A DNA stretch of 52,390 bases, from contig CALXEH010000008.1 of assembly GCA_944387285.1 (NCBI GenBank), positions 1 to 52,390 of the forward strand, read 5' to 3'. Below the pieces are notes generated by a model. That model saw only the letters and a list, made by a program, of their open reading frames with translations. It was not told the DNA's origin and did no database searches. The stretch is from an uncultured Oscillospiraceae bacterium. Lineage in GTDB: Bacteria > Bacillota > Clostridia > Oscillospirales > Oscillospiraceae. Made by a program: the position numbers and the translations under genes. Shown one piece after another: positions 42,590-51,386 of this stretch; position 1 is the stretch's first letter, and each line of letters begins with the position of its first letter.

Positions 42590-42618
42590 TTGCGCTTTCA
42601 GGCGGGCGGTAGTATAAT
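42590..42618 (+). promoter_or_regulatory. Promoter of the aminotransferase gene
   Basis: TTGCGC (42590-42595), 17 bases, then a perfect TATAAT (42613-42618), 53 bp before the start codon. Confidence 0.7.
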
Positions 42619-42670
42619 AAAAGAGCCATTAATTTACATTGTTGAAGTGAGCGTCTGAGGAGGGACTAAT

Positions 42671-43861
42671 ATGAAACTATCATCCAAGATCCAGAAATGT
42701 GAGCTTTCGCCCATCAGGAAGTTCGCCCCATTTGCAGACGCTGCGCGAGCGCGCGGGATAAAGATCTACCCTCTGAACATCGGTCAGCCGGACATAGAGA
42801 CGCCGGCGGAATTCTTCGATGCGGTGAGGCAGTTCAAGAGCCCGGTGCTCGAGTATGCGCCCTCAGGCGGCGTACCGGCCTACCTCAAAGCGGTACACGA
42901 TTATTACACCCGCATAGGCCTCGACCTCGCTCCCGAGGACATGCTTGCCACGGCCGGCGGCAGCGAGGCCCTGAGCATGACCCTGGCCTGCATCCTGGAC
43001 GACGGGGACGAGCTGCTGACGGCTGAGCCCTTCTACCCGAACTACAGTACCTTCACCCAGGTGACCGGCGCGAAGATAACGCCCATCCCGACCTTTGCCG
43101 AAGAGGGCTTCCGCTACGCCGTGCGCGAGCGCATCGAGCCGCTCATCAACGAGCATACGCGGGCGATACTGCTTACGAACCCCGGCAACCCGACGGGCTA
43201 TGTGCTCTCCAGGGCCGAGATGCGCGTCATCGCGGACATCGCCAAGGAGCACGACCTCTATGTCGTCAGCGACGAGGTCTATCGCGAGTTCGTCTACGGC
43301 GGCGAGGAGATGACCAGCATGCTCGAGTTTGACGACGTGCGCGAGAACGTCATCGTCGTGGACTCGGTCTCCAAGCGCTTCTCCGCCTGCGGCGCGAGGG
43401 TCGGCGTGGTCGTGTCGAGGAACAAGGCCTTCATGACGGAGGCGATGAAGATTTGCCAGGCGCGGCTGTGCGTGGCCACGCTCGACCAGGTGGGCGCGGC
43501 GGCGCTCTACTCCGTCGGGCCGGACTATTTCGCGGCGGTGCGCGAGGAGTACAAGCGCAGGCGCGACACGGCGCTCAAGAAGCTGCTGGCCATCCCCGGC
43601 GTGGTCTGCGAGCAGCCCGAGGGCGCGTTCTACCTCATGGCCAAGCTGCCCGTCGATTCCACGGACAAGTTCCAGCAGTGGCTGCTGGAGGAATTCAACG
43701 CCGACGGCGACACCGTCATGCTCACGCCCGGCGAGGGCTTCTACGCCACTCCCGGCAAGGGCGTGGACGAGGCCAGGCTGGCCTACGTCCTCAAGCAGGC
43801 CGACCTCGAGCGGGCCATGGACGTGCTTGCCCTGGGCATTGCCGCCTATAACTCCAGGTAG
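42671..43861 (+). CDS. Class I/II pyridoxal-phosphate aminotransferase
   Basis: The 396-residue protein is a fold-type I aminotransferase: NIGQPDIETP, the substrate block TAGGSEALSM, NPGNPTGYVLS, and the Schiff-base Lys in VDSVSKRFSACGARVG. It transfers amino groups between an amino acid and a 2-oxo acid; the exact pair (aspartate, aromatic or other) cannot be set from this. The ATG at 42671 follows GAGGAGGG. It has its own promoter and is followed by a terminator, so it is a single-gene unit. Confidence 0.93.
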   Translation: MKLSSKIQKCELSPIRKFAPFADAARARGIKIYPLNIGQPDIETPAEFFDAVRQFKSPVLEYAPSGGVPAYLKAVHDYYTRIGLDLAPEDMLATAGGSEALSMTLACILDDGDELLTAEPFYPNYSTFTQVTGAKITPIPTFAEEGFRYAVRERIEPLINEHTRAILLTNPGNPTGYVLSRAEMRVIADIAKEHDLYVVSDEVYREFVYGGEEMTSMLEFDDVRENVIVVDSVSKRFSACGARVGVVVSRNKAFMTEAMKICQARLCVATLDQVGAAALYSVGPDYFAAVREEYKRRRDTALKKLLAIPGVVCEQPEGAFYLMAKLPVDSTDKFQQWLLEEFNADGDTVMLTPGEGFYATPGKGVDEARLAYVLKQADLERAMDVLALGIAAYNSR

Positions 43862-43896
43862 TTTATCAAGTCAACATAAGAATGTATACATAAAAC

Positions 43897-43923
43897 AAAC
43901 AGGCCCGGATACCGGGCCTGTTT
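43897..43923. terminator. Bidirectional terminator
   Basis: A perfect 12-bp stem AAACAGGCCCGG (43897-43908) with 43912-43923, followed by TTTG-rich sequence on both strands, lies between the convergent aminotransferase and small secreted protein genes. Confidence 0.85.
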
Positions 43924-43947
43924 GTTTGTGGTGGAATGTATGAGAGA

Positions 43948-44352
43948 TCAAGTTCTGGTATACTGGAAGGTGACGTCTATGACCACGGCTTCCTCGGGCA
44001 TGACGAAGCTGTATTTCTCGCCCTGGACGCGCACGACCTGCAGCATCTCGCCCGCGGCGGTTATGGCGGCGACCGAAGCCGTCTCATAGCCGCTGGAGGG
44101 GTCCACGCTGAAGGAAACGGTCTTGCCCGCGGCGGAATCGGACACGCTGGGCAGGACTACTCCGCCGCTGTGCGCGGAAGCTATGACGTTGAAGCTCTCC
44201 CCGCCGCTCGCCAGGCTGAGCATGGCGCCGCTGCCCGCGACCGCGTCAGGCTCTCCCGCAGAGCCGGAGGCCGCTGTCGGGAAAATCGCCATCGAGACCA
44301 GCAGGACGGCTATGAATATGAGCATCGGCAGGGTTATCGTATGTCTTCTCAT
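43948..44352 (-). CDS. Small secreted or anchored protein with one beta-repeat
   Basis: The 134-residue protein has an N-terminal hydrophobic segment (about 8-28, LPMLIFIAVLLVSMAIF) and a single beta-rich unit (about 75-130): VDPSSGYETASVAAITAAG then FVMPEEAVVIDVTFQY, like the GY-x-V...F-MP-x-x-V repeats of bacterial surface proteins. The ATG at 44352 follows GGAG. Function unknown; it is probably held at the outer face of the membrane. Confidence 0.75.
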   Translation of the reverse strand: MRRHTITLPMLIFIAVLLVSMAIFPTAASGSAGEPDAVAGSGAMLSLASGGESFNVIASAHSGGVVLPSVSDSAAGKTVSFSVDPSSGYETASVAAITAAGEMLQVVRVQGEKYSFVMPEEAVVIDVTFQYTRT

Positions 44353-44520
44353 CGCACTTTTCTCCACATATGTTCTATATGCCTCCGAACCATAACTGTC
44401 GGGTTACATAACACTTCTCATAATTTGATATTAAACATATTACAGCCGGTATTCAAGCAAAACTTTAGATACAAATGGTTACAAATTATCTCGCCTTTGG
44501 CCGCGGGTGCAAGAGCTTGT

Positions 44521-44549
44521 TGAAAATGCGCTCCGTATGAGGTATAATA
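44521..44549 (+). promoter_or_regulatory. Promoter of uvrA
   Basis: TTGAAA (44521-44526), 17 bases, then a perfect TATAAT (44544-44549), 32 bp before the start. No clear LexA-type CGAAC/GTTCG box was seen. Confidence 0.8.
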
Positions 44550-44581
44550 ATATAGTTTAAGCCAGAAGTAAGAGGCGGCAT

Positions 44582-47413
44582 ATGAGAGAGAGCATTTTTA
44601 TAAAAGGCGCGAGGGAAAATAACCTCAAAAATATAGACCTGGAGATACCGCGGGAGAAGCTCGTGGTGTTCACTGGCCTTTCGGGCAGCGGCAAGAGCTC
44701 GCTGGCCTTTGAGACCATATATGCCGAGGGTCAGCGCAGGTACGTCGAGAGCCTGTCGAGCTACGCGCGCATGTTCCTCGGCCAGATGGACAAGCCCGAT
44801 GTGGACTACATCGAGGGCCTGTCCCCTGCCATATCCATCGACCAGAAGACGACGAGCCGGAACCCGCGCTCCACCGTCGGCACAGTCACCGAGATATACG
44901 ACTACCTCCGCCTGCTCTGGGCGCGCATAGGCGTGCCGCACTGCCCAAAATGCGGGAAGGAGATACGCCAGCAGACCATAGACCAGATCGTGGACCAGGT
45001 GCTCTCCTGGCCCGAGGGCAGCCGTATCCAGGTGCTCTCGCCTGTCGTGCGCTCGCGCAAGGGCGAACACGCCAAGGTGCTCGAGGACGCGCGCAAAGGC
45101 GGCTACGTCCGCGTGCGCGTGGACGGGTCGGTCTACGACCTCTCCGAGGAGATAAAGCTCGAGAAGAACAAGAAGCACAACATCGAGGTCGTGGTGGACC
45201 GCCTGGTCGTGCGGCCGGACTCCGCGCGGCGGCTGACGGACTCCATCGAGACGGCGGCCTCGCTCGCGGGCGGGCTCGTGCTCATCGACTGCCCGGCAGA
45301 CGGGCGGGAGCAGCTCTTCTCCCAGAACTACGCCTGCGAGGACTGCGGCATCTCCATCGAGGAGCTCACGCCGAGGATGTTCTCCTTCAACAGCCCCTAC
45401 GGCGCCTGTTCCACCTGCGCGGGCCTGGGCAGCCAGCTGCGCGCAGACCCCAGCCTGCTCATCAAGGACCCGGAGCTCTCCATACTCCAGGGCGGCCTGC
45501 AGGCGCCCGGCTGGGCCAACGTCAAGGGCGACAGCATCGCCAAGATGTACTACGACGCGCTTGCGAAAAAATACCACTTCAAACTCACAACGCCCATCAA
45601 GGACCTGCCGGACGAGGTCATGGATGTCATCATGTACGGCACGGGCGGCGAGCCGCTGGAGCTGCAATACGAGACGGCGCGCGGCACGGGCACGCTCCGC
45701 CAGCCCTTCGAGGGCCTGGTGAACAGCCTGGAGCGCCGCTACCGCGAGACGCAGAGCCAGGCCATGCGCGAGGAGTACGAGGAATACCTCGGCGAATACC
45801 CCTGCCCGGACTGCGGCGGCAAAAGGCTCAAGAAGGAGGCCCTTGCGGTCACGGTGGGCGGCATGTCTATCATCGACTTCTGCGCCCTGCCGGTGACGAA
45901 GGAGCTGGAATTCATGGAGGCCCTGCCCGCGTCGCTCGGCGCGCGGGACAGGATGATAGCCGACCGCATCCTCAAGGAGATACGCTCGCGCCTGAGCTTC
46001 CTCGCCAGCGTGGGCCTGCAGTACCTGACCCTCTCGCGCGCGGCGGCGACGCTCTCGGGCGGCGAGAGCCAGCGCATCAGGCTCGCTACGCAGATAGGCT
46101 CCTCGCTCATGGGCGTCCTGTATATCCTCGACGAGCCGAGCATCGGCCTGCATCAGCGGGACAACTCCAAGCTCATAAACACTCTGCGCGAGCTGCGCGA
46201 CCTGGGCAACACGCTCATAGTCGTCGAGCACGACGAGGACACGATGCGCGCGGCGGACTGGATAGTGGACATCGGCCCCGGCGCGGGCGTACACGGCGGC
46301 GAGGTCGTCGCCCAGGGCACGGTGGAGGACATCTGCGCCGAGCCCCGCAGCATCACGGGCCAGTACCTCTCCGGCCTGCGGAAGATACCTGTGCCCGCAA
46401 AAAGGCGCGCAGGCAGCGGGAAAAGCCTGCTCATCCGCGGCGCGAGCGAGAACAATTTGAAGAATATCGACGTCGAAATACCGCTCGGCGTCCTGACCGC
46501 CGTGACGGGCGTCTCGGGCAGCGGCAAGTCCAGCCTCGTGAACGAGGTGCTCTACAAGACCCTGGCCGCGGTCAAAAACCGCGCGCACGTCCGGCCCGGG
46601 CGCTGCCTGGGCATAGACGGGCTCGAGAACGTGGACAAGGTCATCTGCATCGACCAGTCGCCAATAGGCCGCACGCCGCGCTCGAACCCCGCGACGTATA
46701 CGGGCGTGTTCAACGACATCCGCGAGCTTTTCTCCTCCACCGAGGACGCAAAGCTGCGCGGCTACGGGCCCGGGCGCTTCTCCTTCAACACGAAGGGCGG
46801 GCGCTGTGAGGCCTGCGCCGGCGACGGGCTCATCAAGATCGAGATGCACTTCCTGCCCGACGTCTACGTCCCCTGCGACGTCTGCAAGGGCAAGAGGTAC
46901 AACCGCGAGACGCTGGAGGTGCGCTACAAGGGCAAGAACATCTCCGACGTGCTGGACATGACCGTCGAGGAGGCCCTGGAGTTCTTCAGGAACCTGCCGA
47001 AAATACGCGACAAGATCCAGTCCCTCTTCGACGTGGGCCTGGGCTATGTGAAGCTGGGGCAGTCGTCCACGACGCTCTCGGGCGGCGAGGCGCAGAGGGT
47101 GAAGCTCGCCACCGAGCTCTCCAAACGCTCCACGGGCGCGACGGTCTACGTCCTGGACGAGCCGACCACCGGCCTGCACACCGCCGACGTGCAGAAGCTC
47201 ATCACCATTTTGGACAGGCTGGCCGACGCGGGCAACACTGTCGTCGTCATCGAGCACAACCTGGACGTCATCAAGGTCGCCGACCACATCATCGACCTCG
47301 GCCCCGAGGGCGGCGACGCCGGCGGCACGGTGGTCTTCACCGGCACGCCCGAGGCCTGTGCAGAATGTGCCGGGAGCGCCACGGGGGAGTACCTGAAAAA
47401 GGTGCTCGCCTGA
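44582..47413 (+). CDS. uvrA: Excinuclease ABC subunit A
   Basis: The 943-residue protein is the damage-sensing ATPase of nucleotide excision repair and works with UvrB. Two ABC modules are visible, with Walker [11 protein letters not shown] near residue 32 and [10 protein letters not shown] near 640, and signatures [10 protein letters not shown] and [10 protein letters not shown]. Zinc-binding Cys pairs are seen (CPKCG about 120, [31 protein letters not shown]). The ATG at 44582 follows AGAGGCGG. Length and order match the family. Confidence 0.98.
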   Translation: MRESIFIKGARENNLKNIDLEIPREKLVVFTGLSGSGKSSLAFETIYAEGQRRYVESLSSYARMFLGQMDKPDVDYIEGLSPAISIDQKTTSRNPRSTVGTVTEIYDYLRLLWARIGVPHCPKCGKEIRQQTIDQIVDQVLSWPEGSRIQVLSPVVRSRKGEHAKVLEDARKGGYVRVRVDGSVYDLSEEIKLEKNKKHNIEVVVDRLVVRPDSARRLTDSIETAASLAGGLVLIDCPADGREQLFSQNYACEDCGISIEELTPRMFSFNSPYGACSTCAGLGSQLRADPSLLIKDPELSILQGGLQAPGWANVKGDSIAKMYYDALAKKYHFKLTTPIKDLPDEVMDVIMYGTGGEPLELQYETARGTGTLRQPFEGLVNSLERRYRETQSQAMREEYEEYLGEYPCPDCGGKRLKKEALAVTVGGMSIIDFCALPVTKELEFMEALPASLGARDRMIADRILKEIRSRLSFLASVGLQYLTLSRAAATLSGGESQRIRLATQIGSSLMGVLYILDEPSIGLHQRDNSKLINTLRELRDLGNTLIVVEHDEDTMRAADWIVDIGPGAGVHGGEVVAQGTVEDICAEPRSITGQYLSGLRKIPVPAKRRAGSGKSLLIRGASENNLKNIDVEIPLGVLTAVTGVSGSGKSSLVNEVLYKTLAAVKNRAHVRPGRCLGIDGLENVDKVICIDQSPIGRTPRSNPATYTGVFNDIRELFSSTEDAKLRGYGPGRFSFNTKGGRCEACAGDGLIKIEMHFLPDVYVPCDVCKGKRYNRETLEVRYKGKNISDVLDMTVEEALEFFRNLPKIRDKIQSLFDVGLGYVKLGQSSTTLSGGEAQRVKLATELSKRSTGATVYVLDEPTTGLHTADVQKLITILDRLADAGNTVVVIEHNLDVIKVADHIIDLGPEGGDAGGTVVFTGTPEACAECAGSATGEYLKKVLA

Positions 47414-47430
47414 AAGTATGAAGTTTTCGC

Positions 47431-47475
47431 CCGCCTTTCACAAAAGGCGGCGGGGTCCAGGGGCGGCGCCCCTGG
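47431..47475. repeat. Adjacent GC-rich hairpins after uvrA
   Basis: CCGCCTTT/AAAGGCGG (47431-47438, 47443-47450) is followed by CCAGGGGC/GCCCCTGG (47457-47464, 47468-47475). The second type recurs in GC-rich clostridial intergenic DNA. There is no strong T-run. Confidence 0.6.
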
Positions 47476-47585
47476 CCGCGCTCCGCAGAACGCGGAATGC
47501 CTGATGCTGAATAAGCGCAGGAGGGGGTCCAAGGGGGGACCCTCGCCGGGGTTCCCCACTTGCATCTTTCGGAGGTTATCAAGAC

Positions 47586-48080
47586 ATGACAGATTTCATC
47601 GTAGAAGCCGTAACCGGCGCGGACGTGGGCAAATACCTCGCGACCTTTATCATCTCCATGATCCCGGTCATAGAGCTGCGCGGGGCGATACCCATAGGCG
47701 TGGGCCTGGGCCTGACGCATGTGGAGGCCATGGTCATAAGCGTCATAGGCAACATGCTGCCGGTGCCCTTCATCATTTTGTTCATCCGGCCCATATTCAA
47801 GTGGATGACGAAGCACAGCGAGCGCCTGGGCCGCCTCGCCAAGAGGCTCGAGGCCAAGGCCGAGGGCAAGTGGGACAGGATACACCGCTTCCAATTCTTC
47901 GCTCTGACGCTGTTCGTCGCCATTCCCCTGCCTGGGACGGGCGCCTGGACGGGCGCGCTCATCGCGGCGGTCATGAACATGCGCCTGCGCAATGCCCTGC
48001 CCTCGGTGCTGCTGGGCGTGGTCATCGCGGGCATACTGGTCACGGGCCTTACCTACGGCTTCACCTCGATTTTTGTTTAA
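47586..48080 (+). CDS. Small multidrug export family membrane protein (COG2426)
   Basis: The 164-residue protein has about four membrane segments and the family blocks IPVIELRGAIPIGVGLG and ALTLFVAIPLPGTGAWTG (Sm_multidrug_ex). Despite the family name, its substrate is not established. The ATG at 47586 follows CGGAGG. It is likely the first gene of a run leading to recD2. Confidence 0.9.
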   Translation: MTDFIVEAVTGADVGKYLATFIISMIPVIELRGAIPIGVGLGLTHVEAMVISVIGNMLPVPFIILFIRPIFKWMTKHSERLGRLAKRLEAKAEGKWDRIHRFQFFALTLFVAIPLPGTGAWTGALIAAVMNMRLRNALPSVLLGVVIAGILVTGLTYGFTSIFV

Positions 48081-48126
48081 CTAAAACCCGCGCCGCCCCA
48101 TAGACTGTAGCAGAGGGGGTGGCGTG

Positions 48127-48483
48127 ATGTTCTGGAAGATACTGCTCTGCGCCATGGCCGCGGGCCTGCTGGTGGTCTTTTTCTGGGCGCTGAGGGGTTC
48201 GCTGCTGCTGCCCGTCAGGCTGGGGAAGCACACGCAGCTAGAGCTGAGGCTGCGCGTCACCGGGCCCGAGCCAGGCCTGGAGGAGAGCGTCTGTGCGCTC
48301 GTCTGGCTGCGCGAGAACGGCACGCTCCGGGGCAGCATCACGATAGAAGACTGCGGAATGGACGAGGAAACGCGGCAACTCGCCCGGCTGCTTCAAAAGC
48401 GCTGGGACTGCGTCTGCCTCGGATGGGATGGGGAAGAATGGACGAACGCGGCGAACAGACCGAGCTCTCAGGCCGGGTCATAA
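48127..48483 (+). CDS. Small membrane-anchored protein of unknown function
   Basis: The 118-residue protein has an N-terminal membrane segment (about 4-28) and a short soluble part with alternating strands (LELRLRVTG, LRGSITIEDCG) and a C-terminal helix (DEETRQLARLLQKRW). The ATG at 48127 follows GGGGGTGG; a GTG directly before it is less likely. Its last 46 bp overlap the start of recD2 in another frame, so the two are coupled. I do not recognise the family. Confidence 0.7.
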   Translation: MFWKILLCAMAAGLLVVFFWALRGSLLLPVRLGKHTQLELRLRVTGPEPGLEESVCALVWLRENGTLRGSITIEDCGMDEETRQLARLLQKRWDCVCLGWDGEEWTNAANRPSSQAGS

Positions 48484-50654
48484 ACGTCATATACGCCAAC
48501 GAGGAGAACGGCTACACCGTGCTCCGGCTGGACACCATGGACGGCGGCGTCACCACCGTCGTCGGCACCCTGCCCTCGGCCTGCCCGGGCGAGGAGCTGC
48601 ACGCCTTCGGCGAGTGGATGACCCACCCCAGCCACGGCAGGCAGTTCAAGGCCGAGTACGCCGAGCGCAGCCTGCCCCGTACCGCCGAGGCCATCTACTC
48701 CTACCTCGCCGGCAGGGCCGTCAAGGGCATAGGCCCCGCTACCGCCGCCCTCATCGTGGACCGCTTCGGCGAAAAGACCCTGGACGTGCTCGAGGGCCAG
48801 CCTGAAAAGCTCGCCGAGATACGCGGCATCGGCCGGGAAAAGGCCCTGCGCATATCCGCGGACTTCCGGCGCCAGGCCGGGCTGCGCAGGCTCATGGAAT
48901 TCCTCTGCGGCCACGGGCTGCGGCCGCTGCTTGCGGTGAGGCTCTACAAATTCTACGGCGAGGACGCCATGGACGTGCTCGGCGGCGACCCCTACATACT
49001 GGCCGCGCCGCACATCGGCGGCTCCTTCGCCGAGGCCGACCACCTCGCCTTCGACCTCGGCTGCGACCCCGACGACCCCAACCGCATCCGTGCGGCGGTG
49101 CTCTTCGAGCTGCGGCACAACGCCAACAACGGCCACTGCTTCATACCCGCGGACAAGCTCATCCCCGCCACGGCCCAGTTTGTCGGCACACAGCCGGAAC
49201 AGGCGGCAGCCGGGCTCGCCGAGCTCCAGGAGCGCGGGGCGATAACGCGCTGCGAGCTCGCCGGGCGCGACGCCTGCTACCTCACAGAGCTCTACGAGGC
49301 CGAGACCTACGTCGCCAGCCGCCTGCGCGCCCTGGCTTCCGAGCCCGAACCGGAGGACGAGCGGATAAACCTCCTCGTTGAGCGCGTGGAGGCGGAAAGC
49401 GGCATAGTCTACGCGCCCCTGCAGCGTCAGGCGCTGAGCCTCGCGGCGCGCTGCCGGGTCATGGCCCTTACCGGCGGGCCGGGCACGGGCAAGACCACCT
49501 CCCTGCGCGGTATCCTCAGCCTCTACGACAGCCTCGGCATCGAGACCCTGCTCACCGCGCCCACGGGCCGGGCCGCCAAGCGCATGTCCGAGCTCACGGG
49601 CCGGGAGGCCTCCACCATCCACCGCCTGATCGGCGCGGGCTACTCCGCCGAGGGCGAGGAGACCGTCTTCGCCCGGGACGAGGACGAGCCGCTCGACTGC
49701 GGCGCAGTAGTGCTCGACGAGTGCTCTATGGTTGACATAACACTCATGCGCGCGCTTTTGGCGGCGATGCCGCCGGACTGCCGGCTGATACTGGTGGGCG
49801 ATGCCGACCAGCTGCCGAGCGTGGGCCCGGGCCGGGTGTTCTCGGACATCCTGCGCTCGGAGGCCATACCTGCCGTGCGGCTGACGGAGATCTTCCGCCA
49901 GGCGGAGGACAGCCGCATCGTGAAGTATGCGCACATGATAAACCGTGGCGAGCACCCCGACCTGCGCGTGAATTCGGGCGATTTCTTCCTGCTTGGGCGC
50001 AGGGATGAGGCCCGGGCGGCGGACACGATAGTCGAGCTGTGCGCCGAGCGGCTGCCCAAACGGATGGGCATAGCGCCGGAGGAGATACAGGTGCTCACGC
50101 CGACGCGCAAGGGCGAGCTGGGCTCGGCGGCGCTCAACCGCAGACTGCAGGCGGCGCTCAATCCGCCCATGGAGGGCAAAAACGAGAAAATTTTCGGCGA
50201 AGTCACCTTCCGCGAGGGCGACAGGGTGATGCAAATTCGGAATAACTATGATATAATCTGGCACAGGAGCCCTCTGCCCGGGCAGAAGCCGGAGAGCGGC
50301 TCGGGCATATACAACGGCGACATAGGCTATATCCTCGGCATAGACGCGGATAACGAGGCCCTGACGGTGGACTTTGACGGGCGCGTGGCGGCGCTCAGCT
50401 TCGAGCAGCTCATGCAGCTCGAGCACGCCTGGGCCATGACCGTGCACAAGTCCCAGGGCAGCGAGTACCGGGCAGTGGTGCTGGCGCTGGCCCAGGCCGC
50501 GCCCCGGCTGCTCACGCGGGGCGTGCTCTACACCGCGGTGACGCGGGCGAAAGAACTGCTCATAGCCGTAGGCGATATCGAAACGGCGCACAGGATGATA
50601 GACAACCACGTTCAGTCCAGACGGTACAGCGGCCTGAGGCTCAGGCTGATCTGA
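48438..50654 (+). CDS. recD2: RecD2-like ATP-dependent DNA helicase
   Basis: The 738-residue protein is a RecD2 helicase, a 5'-3' SF1 helicase working without RecBC. An N-terminal OB-like and helix-hairpin-helix part (about 1-200, VKGIGPATAALIVDRFG and EIRGIGREKAL) precedes the helicase with Walker A LTGGPGTGKTT (about 350), VVLDECSMVD (motif II), LVGDADQLPSVGPG (motif III) and LEHAWAMTVHKSQGSEY (motif V). The ATG at 48438 follows GGGGAAGA. Confidence 0.96.
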   Translation: MDERGEQTELSGRVINVIYANEENGYTVLRLDTMDGGVTTVVGTLPSACPGEELHAFGEWMTHPSHGRQFKAEYAERSLPRTAEAIYSYLAGRAVKGIGPATAALIVDRFGEKTLDVLEGQPEKLAEIRGIGREKALRISADFRRQAGLRRLMEFLCGHGLRPLLAVRLYKFYGEDAMDVLGGDPYILAAPHIGGSFAEADHLAFDLGCDPDDPNRIRAAVLFELRHNANNGHCFIPADKLIPATAQFVGTQPEQAAAGLAELQERGAITRCELAGRDACYLTELYEAETYVASRLRALASEPEPEDERINLLVERVEAESGIVYAPLQRQALSLAARCRVMALTGGPGTGKTTSLRGILSLYDSLGIETLLTAPTGRAAKRMSELTGREASTIHRLIGAGYSAEGEETVFARDEDEPLDCGAVVLDECSMVDITLMRALLAAMPPDCRLILVGDADQLPSVGPGRVFSDILRSEAIPAVRLTEIFRQAEDSRIVKYAHMINRGEHPDLRVNSGDFFLLGRRDEARAADTIVELCAERLPKRMGIAPEEIQVLTPTRKGELGSAALNRRLQAALNPPMEGKNEKIFGEVTFREGDRVMQIRNNYDIIWHRSPLPGQKPESGSGIYNGDIGYILGIDADNEALTVDFDGRVAALSFEQLMQLEHAWAMTVHKSQGSEYRAVVLALAQAAPRLLTRGVLYTAVTRAKELLIAVGDIETAHRMIDNHVQSRRYSGLRLRLI

Positions 50655-50671
50655 AAAATAGAGAAGGAGAC

Positions 50672-51334
50672 GTGATCACCGTGCCGAAGTCGAGAAGCGG
50701 GATATTGGACATACTCTTTCCGCCGCGCTGCGCGTTCTGCCGCAAGCTGCTGCAGCGGGGCGAGAGCGGGATGTGCGCGGCATGCGAAAAGTCCCTGCCC
50801 TACACCAAGCCGACGGACCGGGCGGGCACGGACTTTGTCGAGGCCTGCGTAGCGCCGCTCAAGTACGAGGGCGCGGTGCGCGAGGCCCTGCACAGGTACA
50901 AGTTCCAGGGCGTCACGGCCTATGCCGGCGTGTTCGGGCGGCTCGTCGCCGAGTGTATCGAGCAGCGGCTCAAGGGCGAGTATGACCTCATCTCCTGGGT
51001 GCCGCTCTCGAGCCAGCGGCTCAAAGAGCGCGGCTACGACCAGGCCATGCTCATAGCCATGGCGGCGGCGCTGGAGCTGGGCGACGTCGCGGTCGAGACC
51101 CTGCGCAAGAAGAAGGACGTCGCGCCGCAGTCCGGCACGGGCAGCCTCGAAAAACGCCGCGCGAACATCTCCGGCGCCTACGAGACCATAGACCCGGAGC
51201 TGGTGGACGGCCGGCGCATCCTGCTCATCGACGACATCATCACTACCGGCGCGACGGTCTCCGAATGTGCGCGTATGCTGGGCATGGCAGGGGCAGAGAG
51301 CGTCGTCTGCGCCGCCGTGGCCAGGGTGGAATAA
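50672..51334 (+). CDS. comF: ComF-family phosphoribosyltransferase-like protein
   Basis: The 220-residue protein has an N-terminal four-Cys zinc finger (CAFCRKLLQ and CAACEKSL) and a PRTase fold with the PRPP motif LLIDDIITTGATVSE (about 187-201). ComF proteins act in DNA uptake in competent Firmicutes, but are common where competence is unknown. AAGGAG lies just before a GTG at 50672; the next GTG at 50681 is an alternative start. It follows recD2 by 17 bp. Confidence 0.92.
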   Translation: MITVPKSRSGILDILFPPRCAFCRKLLQRGESGMCAACEKSLPYTKPTDRAGTDFVEACVAPLKYEGAVREALHRYKFQGVTAYAGVFGRLVAECIEQRLKGEYDLISWVPLSSQRLKERGYDQAMLIAMAAALELGDVAVETLRKKKDVAPQSGTGSLEKRRANISGAYETIDPELVDGRRILLIDDIITTGATVSECARMLGMAGAESVVCAAVARVE

Positions 51335-51386
51335 TATGGCCGGAAGCGGTCAATGATTACGGTAAGACTGGAAAGGTGCTAAAGCT

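Noticed and set aside
44486..47287. A 933-codon open frame on the minus strand opposite uvrA
   Set aside because: It mirrors the third-position GC bias of uvrA, encodes low-complexity Arg/Ala/Leu/His-rich text with no motif and lacks a ribosome binding site.
48468..50609. A 713-codon minus-strand frame opposite recD2
   Set aside because: A shadow of the GC-rich recD2 gene, with no family motif and no start signal.
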